Shown in pieces: positions 11,020-18,621 of a DNA stretch of 64,000 nucleotides. The notes under the pieces are model-generated. The model worked only from the letters and a program-made list of their open reading frames with translations. It did no database searches and was not told where the DNA came from. Every line of letters starts with the position of its first letter. Position 1 is the first letter of the stretch. The stretch comes from Candidatus Tanganyikabacteria bacterium. GTDB taxonomy: Bacteria; Cyanobacteriota; Sericytochromatia; S15B-MN24; VGJW01. The DNA lies in assembly GCA_016867265.1 (NCBI GenBank), contig VGJW01000001.1, positions 124,001 through 188,000 of the forward strand, written 5' to 3'. The position numbers and the translations under genes are program-made.

Positions 11020-12324
11020 ATGACGGCAATCCAGCAGTCATCCCGTCGTTCCCTGTTTCTCGCTTCGGCAGCCCTGCTTGCCGCTTGCAGCACGCCGACG
11101 ACCGGCACGGCATCCGGCGGTGCCACCGCGAACTCGCCCACGACTTCGGGTGTCCCGGCCCTGAAGCCCGTGGCCACCATTCCCACGGCCAAGGGGCCCC
11201 ACGGCATCGATGTGGCCGGCGATCTCGTCTTCAATGCCGATCCGTCGGCAGGCAAAATGGAGGTCATCAACGCGCAGTTCGACGTGACGGCAGCCGACGC
11301 CGGCAGCCTCGCCGTGCTTGAGACGCTCGACTTCACGAGGCTCTTCCCGGGGTCGTCTGCGGCCACGGTCTCGGCCCGTCCGAGCGCCACCAAGGCGGAT
11401 CCGGCCCAGCGCGTGGTCATCGCTCTGGACGGCCTTGCCAATGGCTTGCGCATCATCTCCCCGACGACGCGCGGCCAGGTCGCCTTCGTCGCGATGGAGG
11501 GCAAGCCCGGATCCCGGCTGGGCTTTTGGGACACGCGCACGGCCATGCTGCAGCAGGCCTCGGTACCCAATAGCCTCTTCAGGGTGCGTTGGCCGCTTGT
11601 TGCCGGGGTTGCGGACTTCGCCGCCATACCCAGCACGCGCAGCTTCGATCTGGCCCCTGTGGCCACGGGTAGCGCAGGTGGCTTCATTGCCGTCGGCAAG
11701 GCCTTCGTAGCGGCGCCGAGCGGACCGGATCATGCGGTCGTGGTGTCTGCCCTCGACCCGGCCGATGGCGAACCGGTGGGCGAGAAATGGATCCTGAAGG
11801 AAGGCAACGAACCCGGACCGATCGAGATGGGCCTCGTCGAGGGCAAGGACAGGCTTGTCTACGGCAACAAGACCAGCAACACCCTCGTGGTCTACGACCC
11901 GTCGACCAAGACGGTGGTGGCCAAGCCCACGACGCTGTCGACGCCCACGGATTCGGTCCTGACGGCGGACAAGGCCAAGGCCTTCATCACCTGCAAGGGT
12001 GCTGATCGCGTGGCTGTAGTCGACTTGGCGACCGGCAAGATCCTGACGCACGTCCTTGTCGGCCGCAAACTGGACGACAAGCCGACTGCTCCGGTCCACA
12101 TCTACCGGGTGCCTTCCCCAGATGCCGCGGCAGCCGACCAGATCTGGGTCATGGGGGATGGTGACGACTCCGTGACGGTCATGGATGCCGTCTCGTACAA
12201 GGTCCTGCACGTCATTCAAGTGGGCGTCGGTCACCACAAGGCCGCTTTCACGGCCACGCGGGCCTTTGTCTCGAACATCACGGACAACACCATCTCCGTG
12301 ATCGACCGGACCCAGGTCAAGTAG
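11020..12324 (+). CDS. YncE/YVTN-type beta-propeller lipoprotein, probable Tat substrate
   Basis: 434 residues. The signal peptide has twin arginines (SSRRSLFLASAA) and a lipobox LLAAC (Cys23), pointing to Tat export of a folded lipoprotein. The body is built of YVTN-like propeller blades, for example DRLVYGNKTSNTLVVYDP, ADRVAVVDLATGKI and DDSVTVMDAVSYKVLHVIQ. Such propellers often occur near copper-handling or cytochrome genes. It begins a three-gene run with a Sco1-like and a PCuAC-like protein, spaced by 7 and 9 bases. A role in metal delivery is inference from context. Confidence 0.8.
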   Translation: MTAIQQSSRRSLFLASAALLAACSTPTTGTASGGATANSPTTSGVPALKPVATIPTAKGPHGIDVAGDLVFNADPSAGKMEVINAQFDVTAADAGSLAVLETLDFTRLFPGSSAATVSARPSATKADPAQRVVIALDGLANGLRIISPTTRGQVAFVAMEGKPGSRLGFWDTRTAMLQQASVPNSLFRVRWPLVAGVADFAAIPSTRSFDLAPVATGSAGGFIAVGKAFVAAPSGPDHAVVVSALDPADGEPVGEKWILKEGNEPGPIEMGLVEGKDRLVYGNKTSNTLVVYDPSTKTVVAKPTTLSTPTDSVLTADKAKAFITCKGADRVAVVDLATGKILTHVLVGRKLDDKPTAPVHIYRVPSPDAAAADQIWVMGDGDDSVTVMDAVSYKVLHVIQVGVGHHKAAFTATRAFVSNITDNTISVIDRTQVK

Positions 12325-12331
12325 GCGAACC

Positions 12332-12901
12332 ATGCGCGGTACCCCACGCCCAGGGCAAATCCCCCGGTCCCTGGCCCTGACCTTGTTGGTCTCGCTCGGG
12401 GTCGGTCTCGCCGGGGCGTGGTGGTCCGCCTGGCAGTCCGGTCTGCCCGACGTGCCGATGGCGACATCCACGGGCAAGTCCTTTGCTTGGTCGGACCTGG
12501 ATGGCCGCTGGGGCCTCGTCTACTTCGGCTACCGTGGCTGCCCTTCGGCCTGTCCCACGGCGTTGTCCGGCCTCGCGAAGGAGATTCGTGCCCTTGGGCC
12601 ACAGGAGGCGCGCGTGCAGGTGGTGATGATTTCGGTTGATCCGGAGCGGGACACACCGGCTCGCCTGGGTGCTTACGTCCGGTATTTTCATCCGCGTTTC
12701 ATCGGCGTCCAGGTGCCCGATGCTCGTGATCTCACGCTGGTTTGCAAGGCCTTTGGCGCTGCCTTTGCGGCGCCAGCGACGGCGGGGGGAGAGATCGAGC
12801 ACGCTCTGGACGTCTTCCTGATCGATCCTCGCGGCCGTCTCAGGGGTCGGCTGTCACCACCCTTCGTGCCGGGGGAGGTCGCCAAGGCACTTCGGGGGTA
12901 G
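12332..12901 (+). CDS. SCO1/SenC/PrrC family copper-delivery protein
   Basis: 189 residues with an N-terminal membrane anchor (SLALTLLVSLGVGLAGAWW) and a thioredoxin-like domain. The copper ligands are the paired cysteines in GYRGCPSACPTA and the downstream histidine in EIEHALDVFLIDPRG. VVMISVDPERDTP is typical of the family. Sco proteins load Cu into the CuA site of cytochrome c oxidase or act as thiol reductases on the outer face of the membrane. Lies between the propeller lipoprotein and a PCuAC protein. Confidence 0.88.
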   Translation: MRGTPRPGQIPRSLALTLLVSLGVGLAGAWWSAWQSGLPDVPMATSTGKSFAWSDLDGRWGLVYFGYRGCPSACPTALSGLAKEIRALGPQEARVQVVMISVDPERDTPARLGAYVRYFHPRFIGVQVPDARDLTLVCKAFGAAFAAPATAGGEIEHALDVFLIDPRGRLRGRLSPPFVPGEVAKALRG

Positions 12902-12910
12902 CATGAGTGC

Positions 12911-13378
12911 GTGTCCTACCGAATAGCTTCTTGGTTCGTCGTCGCCTGCGCGGCCGTGACTTGCGGGCCTGTGGCGGCCAGCGCCCGGGCCGGCGGGTTG
13001 CGCGCGACCGTTGAGATGGTTCCTGCCGTTTCGCTCTGGATTGCCGAGGCACCACCGGGGACCGATGTCCTCGGAGTCTATGGTCGGCTGGAGGGCAGGG
13101 GCCAGTCCGATGCCCTCCAGGCGGCTGCCCTCGACGGCGTAAGGGAGGTGCGTCTGCATGTCTTGACACGTGGCCCTTCCGGGGGGGGGCTGATGCAGCC
13201 GTTGGCTCGCTTGGCCGTGCCTGCACGGGGGGCCGTGGACCTGAAGCCCGAGGGCGTCCACCTGATGCTCATCGGCCTTGGTCGGACCTTTGCCGCTGGC
13301 CAAACGCTCAAGATGCGCCTTACGTTTGCCCGGGCCGGGGTCGTGGTTGTCAAGGTGCCGGTGCGGCGGCGGGACTGA
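12911..13378 (+). CDS. PCuAC-type periplasmic copper chaperone
   Basis: 155 residues with a signal peptide (FVVACAAVTCGPVAASARA). The PCuAC fold is recognisable from EVRLHVLTRGP, an LMQPL segment, AVDLKPEGVHLMLIGL and a C-terminal RLTFARAGVVVVKVPV. The family binds Cu(I) through a His-Met set; here His in RLHV, Met in LMQP and HLM in GVHLML fit. PCuAC passes Cu(I) to the CuA site with Sco. The start is GTG at 12911. It closes the likely copper operon. Confidence 0.8.
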   Translation: MSYRIASWFVVACAAVTCGPVAASARAGGLRATVEMVPAVSLWIAEAPPGTDVLGVYGRLEGRGQSDALQAAALDGVREVRLHVLTRGPSGGGLMQPLARLAVPARGAVDLKPEGVHLMLIGLGRTFAAGQTLKMRLTFARAGVVVVKVPVRRRD

Positions 13379-13445
13379 CTGGACGAGTGCGTCGGAAGGT
13401 GGCCTCCGTCGGAGTGGTCCGGTCCGGAACGGGGGAACCCGCGGT

Positions 13446-14024
13446 TCAGCGCCACGGGGTGTCCGACGCCATCACCAGGCGGACCAATGCCTGCGTCCGG
13501 CCGGAATGGGCAATCGTGATGGCGCCGCCTGTTTCCCTCTGGCCAAGCGCATTGTCTTGGCAAGAGATTTGCACCATGGTGGCCGTCGTGTCCGGGGATT
13601 CGCCCAACCAGAGCACCAGCGGCCTGTCCGCCGGCGTGGTTCCCGCTTCGCCGCGTGCCAGCGGCACAGGCTGCCCCCTTTCATCCTGCTGGCTTGTTTG
13701 CCACGTAGCTGGTGGGCAGTTGGGGCCTGTCCCCCCGGCAGGCCCCACGGTCAGCTCGAGTTGTGCCCGACGTGGTCTCTCGTCTTGTCAGGGCTCCCAT
13801 GGCACCGGGAAGCGGAACCGCTGCTCGAGGGTCGATGGGACGTTCGTACGCTGGCCAAGCAGCAGACGCAGGACCCCGGGTAGCGACGTGTCGAGCTTGG
13901 CGGGGCATGGCCAGCGCCAGATGCTGCCTTCCGGCTGCATCGTCGCGTCCGAGGCTTCGGCTGTGAGGCTGCGCAGACCTTTCCAGATGGGCATCGGACG
14001 GTTCGGCTGGACGATGAGGCTCAT
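13446..14024 (-). pseudogene. Unidentified protein gene, split by in-frame TGA
   Basis: The ATG at 14024 (AGGGAAG upstream) opens a frame starting MSLIVQPNRPMPIWKGLRSL that stops at TGA 13790-13788 after RFRFPVPWEP. The same frame then continues open for 113 codons (RRAQLELTVGPAGG, RPLVLWLGESPDTTATMV, TGGAITIAHSGRTQALVRLV) to TGA at 13448-13446. Both halves look like one beta-rich protein of 192 residues. No family is recognised. It lies 45 bases after the disrupted lipoprotein gene, and the two may have formed an operon. A base-call error would restore the gene. Confidence 0.5.
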
Positions 14025-14069
14025 GTCGACTTCCCTGCCACGGCCTCCTGCAGCCCAACGGACGACGGC

Positions 14070-14683
14070 TCATGCCTCCACGATGGCGTCTCGGGCGTTT
14101 CGGTCCAAGGTGATGCGAAGGCCCGGTCTCCAGTGGCTTCGCGTGTCGAGGAAGCGCAATACCGCCGTACCCTGCCAAGGCTCCGCAACCGGCTTCCTGG
14201 CGAGGATGACCGTCGTCCCCTCGGCCGCCGCCGGCAGCGCGGGCAAGACGAGTCGACCGGGCAGCTCCGCATACCAGCGGTCGTCCATCTTGAAGAGCGG
14301 ACGCTCCGGGTGGCCGCCCACATGGACGGGACGGGACTTGCGCCGGGCTGGCTCTCGACGGGCACCTGACTGCCGTGCGCTTCGGCAACCAGGCTTGCCT
14401 TGTCCGTAGCGTGGAGGCGTACCCGGACCAGCGCGAGGTCCGGAATCCCCTCGACGGCCAAGGTGCCCGCCTCGAGACCCGGTGGCAGTCCCGTGACCTC
14501 ATGGGTCGATATGCCTTCGGAGAACCTCGCGGGCACGGCCAGACCGACTTGGGCCCCCTGCGGTCCGAGGACCACGCTCGTTGCAACTGCCGCCCCCTCC
14601 GGCAAAGCCGATCCGGCAGGCGTCAGACCTGCTGCCCCGCAACCGAGCAGCGACAGCGCCATGGCCACGCGCCCGCCTCGCAT
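14070..14683 (-). pseudogene. Unidentified lipoprotein gene with a frameshift
   Basis: The ATG at 14683, with GGGAGG upstream, begins a signal peptide with lipobox LSLLGC. The frame runs through THEVTGLPPGLEAGTLAVE to about 14340, then the protein-like reading moves to another frame, giving VGGHPERPLFKMDDRWYAEL, PAAAEGTTVILARKPVAEPW and a stop at 14072-14070. One indel near 14330-14345, in a GTCCCGTCC run, explains it. Family not recognised. It may be an indel error or true decay. Divergent from the ABC importer. Confidence 0.5.
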
Positions 14684-14740
14684 GGGGACCTCCCTCGGAT
14701 TGATGCCGGTCGCGGCAATGCTGCCGCGCCGACGCGCCCC

Positions 14741-14768
14741 TTGCAATGGACGCATGGCTTGGTACGAT
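14741..14768 (+). promoter_or_regulatory. Promoter of the amino-acid ABC importer
   Basis: TTGCAA (14741-14746), a 16-base spacer and TACGAT (14763-14768) give a good sigma70-like promoter. The predicted start of transcription is near 14775, about 20 bases before the GTG at 14796. Confidence 0.55.
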
Positions 14769-14795
14769 GACGCGTCACCTGACGGGAGGGTTCTC

Positions 14796-16244
14796 GTGCG
14801 TCTGCGTTGGCTGGATTTGCTGCTGCTGGGCGTGCTCTGGCTCGCCACGGCCGGCAGCGCCCCCGTTCGCGCGGCCGAGCAACTGCGATGGGGCCTGGAT
14901 CTCGAGGGTGGGGCACCCTACGGGTACGCGGATCCGGCCAACCCGGCACGCATCATCGGGTTCGAGCGCGATATCGCCGATGAACTGGGCAAGCGCCTCG
15001 GTCGGACCTTTCTGCCCGTTCAGGTCAACTGGGACAGCCTGATTCCCTCGCTCAGCCGCAACACCATCGATGTCGCGATGGCAGGCATCGAGATTACGGA
15101 AGACCACCAGCGCGGCGCGTTGTTCACACGACCCTACTGCGTCTACCAGCAGCGCATCGCGGTACGGCGGGGCGAGGAGCGGGTCCAGGTCTTCGAAGAC
15201 TTGCGGGGACTCAAGGTCGGCACCGTCACGAGCACGGCTGCCCATCGCGAGTTGGAGCGACTCGGCAAGGTCGACATCAAGCACTACACCGACATGTTCG
15301 CCGTCTACGAGGATCTTTCCATCGGGCGCCTCGATGCCGTCTACATCGACCAGCCGGTGGCCGACTTCTACGCTGCGCGCAATCCTCGCGTCAGGTTCAT
15401 CGAGCCCCCGCGCGGCGTGGGGTTCTACGGCATCGCCCTCCGCAAGGGGGACGAGGCCCTGAAGCGGGAGTTGGACCGGGCGATCGGCACGATGATCGAG
15501 GATGGCAGCCTCGAGCGCATCCTGCGTCGCTGGCGCCTGTGGCATCCCCTGCAGGACAAGCTGAAGTCCTACAGGGACGTGCAGCCGATCATCCGTCAGG
15601 ACGGCCCGGGCTTGGCCGAGTATCTGCCTGTCCTGCTGCAAGGCGCCTGGATGACCTGTCGCATCTCGCTGGGAGCGATGGTGCTGGCCATGGGCGTCGG
15701 CATGCTGCTGGCGCTTGGTCGGGTTTTCGGCCCTGCGCCCGTGCGATGGCTGGCGACGGGCTATGTCGAGATTGTGCGGGGTACGCCGCTGCTGATTCAA
15801 CTTTACATGCTGTATTACGCCCTGCCGAAACTGGGCGTGGAACTTGATGCCTTCGTGGCCGGCGTACTCGGGCTGGGTCTGAACTATGCCGCAAACGAGG
15901 CGGAGAATTACCGGGCCGGCCTGCAGGCCGTGCCCAAGGGCCAGCATGAGGCATGCGCCGCGTTGGGGATGTCCCGTCTGCAGGCGATCCGGCACGTCAT
16001 CCTGCCGCAGTCTCTCAAGGTCACGATTCCCCCGGTCACCAACGACTTCATCGCCCTCTTCAAGGACAGCTCCCTGGTCTCGGTCATCACGCTTGTCGAG
16101 TTGACCAAGAGTTACGGCATGCTGGCTTCCGCGACCTACGACTACATCCGCCTGGGCTTGCTGACGGCGGCCCTCTATCTCGTCATCAGCTATCCGGCAG
16201 CCCTGCTTGCCCGCTGGACCGAGGCGAGGCTGCAGAGGATCTGA
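14796..16244 (+). CDS. Polar amino-acid ABC importer, binding protein fused to permease
   Basis: 482 residues joining two functions. Residues 1-28 are a signal peptide. About 30-260 form a family-3 solute-binding domain (GFERDIADELGKRLGRTF, DVAMAGIEITEDH). About 280-480 form a HisM/GlnP-type permease, with a long run QGAWMTCRISLGAMVLAMGV and the EAA-like loop EACAALGMSRLQAIRHVILP that contacts the ATPase. Such fusions are known for glutamine, arginine and other polar amino-acid importers; the substrate is not determinable. GTG start with GGGAGG six bases upstream. The ATPase follows four bases after the stop. Confidence 0.9.
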   Translation: MRLRWLDLLLLGVLWLATAGSAPVRAAEQLRWGLDLEGGAPYGYADPANPARIIGFERDIADELGKRLGRTFLPVQVNWDSLIPSLSRNTIDVAMAGIEITEDHQRGALFTRPYCVYQQRIAVRRGEERVQVFEDLRGLKVGTVTSTAAHRELERLGKVDIKHYTDMFAVYEDLSIGRLDAVYIDQPVADFYAARNPRVRFIEPPRGVGFYGIALRKGDEALKRELDRAIGTMIEDGSLERILRRWRLWHPLQDKLKSYRDVQPIIRQDGPGLAEYLPVLLQGAWMTCRISLGAMVLAMGVGMLLALGRVFGPAPVRWLATGYVEIVRGTPLLIQLYMLYYALPKLGVELDAFVAGVLGLGLNYAANEAENYRAGLQAVPKGQHEACAALGMSRLQAIRHVILPQSLKVTIPPVTNDFIALFKDSSLVSVITLVELTKSYGMLASATYDYIRLGLLTAALYLVISYPAALLARWTEARLQRI

Positions 16245-16247
16245 CGC

Positions 16248-17036
16248 GTGACCGTACCCGTTGCCATTGCCTGCCGCGACCTGCACAAGTCCTTCGGCTC
16301 CCTCAAGGTGTTGCAGGGAGTCGATCTCGAGATCCGGAGCGGCGAAAAGGTGGTCTTGCTGGGTCCTTCCGGGTCGGGCAAGAGTACGCTGCTGCGGTGC
16401 ATGAACCGGCTGGAGGAGGTTGATTCCGGCACCATTACCCTGTTTGACAGGCCTCTGGACACTTCGGCCCGTGAGCTGGCCGCCCTTCGTGCCGAGGTCG
16501 GCATGGTCTTCCAGGGCTTCCACCTGTTTCCCCACCTGAGCGTGCTCGAGAACGTGACGCTGCCCCAGACCCAGGTTCGCGGGGTCGGTCGGGCCGAAGC
16601 CGAGCAGCGCGCCCGCGTGTTGCTCGGTCGTGTGGGCATGGGCCACAAGGCCGCTGCCTGGCCGCCGCAGTTGTCGGGTGGACAGCAACAGCGCGTGGCC
16701 ATCGCGCGTGCCTTGGCTCTGGAGCCTCGGGCACTGCTTTTCGATGAGCCGACCAGTGCCCTCGACCCCGAAATGGTCCATGAGGTGCTTGAGGTTATGA
16801 ATGCGATTGCAGCCCAAGGCATGACCATGGTGGTCGTGACCCACGAGATGCATTTCGCGGAGCGGGTCGCCGATCGAATCGTGTTCATGGACGGCGGCAG
16901 GGTCATCGAGGATGCACCGCCCGCCGTCTTCTTCAGACAGCCTGCGACGGAGCGTGCCAGGACCTTCCTCAGTCATCTCCGGGTGGATCGGCAGCGGACG
17001 GAGACGCTTCGCGCCACGGGCTTCCTCGCCAACTGA
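16248..17036 (+). CDS. Polar amino-acid ABC importer ATPase
   Basis: 262 residues, GlnQ/HisP family. Walker A GPSGSGKST (39-47), Q-loop GMVFQGFHLFPHLSVLEN, signature LSGGQQQRVAIARAL, Walker B ALLFDEPTSALDPE and the switch histidine in VVVTHEM are all intact. It powers uptake through the fused binding protein/permease encoded just upstream. Starts at GTG 16248, so the two genes are probably translated from one message. Confidence 0.92.
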   Translation: MTVPVAIACRDLHKSFGSLKVLQGVDLEIRSGEKVVLLGPSGSGKSTLLRCMNRLEEVDSGTITLFDRPLDTSARELAALRAEVGMVFQGFHLFPHLSVLENVTLPQTQVRGVGRAEAEQRARVLLGRVGMGHKAAAWPPQLSGGQQQRVAIARALALEPRALLFDEPTSALDPEMVHEVLEVMNAIAAQGMTMVVVTHEMHFAERVADRIVFMDGGRVIEDAPPAVFFRQPATERARTFLSHLRVDRQRTETLRATGFLAN

Positions 17037-17155
17037 AGATTGAGCGGGTTGGGTCGTTGCGGTTGCAATCTTGCTGCAAAATCTCTACCCTACTGTAAAT
17101 CTATACAGACCCTCGACATCGGGGGTCGCGCTCTGGTTCTTGTCGAGGTTCTGCC

Positions 17156-17551
17156 TTGTTACGGATTCGCGAATCCCTGTTTGCGGCAGCGTTGCTGTCC
17201 GGTTGCGACAGCCCGCTGCCCTTGTCGGCAGCGCTCAAGGATGGAGCCGTGCCCGTCTCGGTGACCGTCACCTACACCGTGACCGCAGCCGGGACGACGG
17301 CTCGGGGCCTTCTTCAGGCTGAGGGAACGGGGGCCCTGCCCGAGCGCTGGACGCGTGCGCGCAGCCTGAAGTTGCTGGTGGGCGGCGTGGCGACGCCTCT
17401 GACGCGCCTGTCCGACACCAAGCTCGACTTTACGCCCCTCTCGCCCGTGCAGGCGCCGACACGCGCCGAACGGTTGATGTGGGCCGTCATCGTCGATGGC
17501 GATCTCGTCGATCTCGTGGGCGCTTCGGTTAATGTCGTGGTGGAACAGTGA
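17156..17551 (+). CDS. Small lipoprotein of unknown function
   Basis: 131 residues, start TTG at 17156 with a GAGG upstream. Lipobox ALLSGC (Cys17). The mature part looks beta-rich (VSVTVTYTVTAAG, SLKLLVGGVATPLTRL) and ends VGASVNVVVEQ. No family recognised. It opens a run of five genes that all overlap or nearly touch, ending in an RND pump, so an envelope or efflux-accessory role is likely but inferred. The spacer before it (17037-17155) is AT-rich and could carry the operon promoter. Confidence 0.7.
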   Translation: MLRIRESLFAAALLSGCDSPLPLSAALKDGAVPVSVTVTYTVTAAGTTARGLLQAEGTGALPERWTRARSLKLLVGGVATPLTRLSDTKLDFTPLSPVQAPTRAERLMWAVIVDGDLVDLVGASVNVVVEQ

Positions 17552-18621
17552 TGGCGCGGTCTTCGGATGGGTTCGTGGGTGGTTTCTTGCTCGCTGCCTT
17601 GATGGTGCCGATGTCGGCATCCGTGGCTTTGGCTGCCCCGTCGGCCGAACGCCGGGTCCAGGTCGTCGGTCAGGTCGTGGATGTCGCCGGGCGCCCGGTG
17701 GCCTCGGCCTTGGTCTCGCTGCGCGGAAGCGTCGGTTTGGTGGTGACGGACGCCCAGGGCAAGTTCGCCTTGGATCAGCCCGCCGGAGGGGGCGGGATGC
17801 TGGTCATTTCCGCGCCTGGCTTCGTGACCCGGGAGATGGAGGGTTCGGCCGGCGGTCGGATTGTCCTCGAGGCCGTTCCCGTTTATGAGGCTGCCTTCGG
17901 GACTCCGGCCCGGGACGTTGGCCTGCCGGCTGCCGAGGCGCCTGTCCAGGCCTTTCCGACGCGCCTGAGCGTCGGGCTTGCCGTGCGCCAGTGGGCTGTC
18001 CTGCGGGACGGGGAGGGCGTGCGTCCGGCCCGGGCTGTCACCGGCACCTCGCTCAATCTGCTCGACGCGGGTGGTCAGGTCCGCTTGGGCCAGTTTCTGG
18101 TGGGCCTGTCGACGAGCCGGGTGAAGACCAAGATTGATGTTGGGGGCTTGCTCGTGCAGCCTGAGCCCCAACCCTCCGTCGAGGAGACGGTGGTGAGCCT
18201 GTCGGCAGGTCCCGTGTTCGGTGATGCCGCATTCGAGTGGTCGCCGTCCCTCGTCTGGACGGGGCTGTATACGCAGGTCAGCAACGCGGGCACCCCGTGG
18301 ACGGGGACCGCCTTGGACTTTGCCCAGAACCGACAGGGCCTGGGTCTTGCGCTCGATGCCGGGACCGTGCTCTTCGGTGCGACGCTGCGTGCCGGTGTCG
18401 GCTACGTGCCGCTTCAGTCCGTCTCGATGCCGAGCGCACCATACGGTGTCTCGGACTTCCGTCCCGTCAGCCTTCAGGCGACCCTCGCCCTCCCCTTGCA
18501 GCCCTCGCTCGAATTGGAGCTCTTCACGGTCCGCCGGTTTGCCGCTTCGCCCGCGCTTTCCGAAGCGGTTCAGGACTACCGGCTCGGGGTGGCCTATCGG
18601 CCTGACCGGGGTGGGCGATGA
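17551..18621 (+). CDS. Outer-membrane beta-barrel with carboxypeptidase-regulatory-like domain
   Basis: 356 residues. Signal peptide ends at SVALAAP. Residues about 35-110 resemble a CarboxypepD_reg domain (VVGQVVDVAGRPVASALVSL, TDAQGKFALDQP), as in TonB-dependent and surface barrels. The remainder is alternating beta-strands (TLRAGVGYVPLQSVS, SLELELFTVRRFAAS, VQDYRLGVAYRPD) that would make a small outer-membrane barrel. The ATG overlaps the lipoprotein stop by one base (TGATG), and the 3' end overlaps tolC. Role unknown; its place beside a tripartite pump suggests an accessory outer-membrane part. Confidence 0.65.
   Translation: MARSSDGFVGGFLLAALMVPMSASVALAAPSAERRVQVVGQVVDVAGRPVASALVSLRGSVGLVVTDAQGKFALDQPAGGGGMLVISAPGFVTREMEGSAGGRIVLEAVPVYEAAFGTPARDVGLPAAEAPVQAFPTRLSVGLAVRQWAVLRDGEGVRPARAVTGTSLNLLDAGGQVRLGQFLVGLSTSRVKTKIDVGGLLVQPEPQPSVEETVVSLSAGPVFGDAAFEWSPSLVWTGLYTQVSNAGTPWTGTALDFAQNRQGLGLALDAGTVLFGATLRAGVGYVPLQSVSMPSAPYGVSDFRPVSLQATLALPLQPSLELELFTVRRFAASPALSEAVQDYRLGVAYRPDRGGR

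Noticed and set aside
13780-13800. Selenocysteine at the in-frame TGA
   Set aside because: No convincing SECIS-like hairpin directly after the codon, and the context is not that of a redox motif.
14775-16976. 733-codon antisense frame over the ABC importer
   Set aside because: Covered by well-supported genes on plus; composition is typical of a shadow frame.
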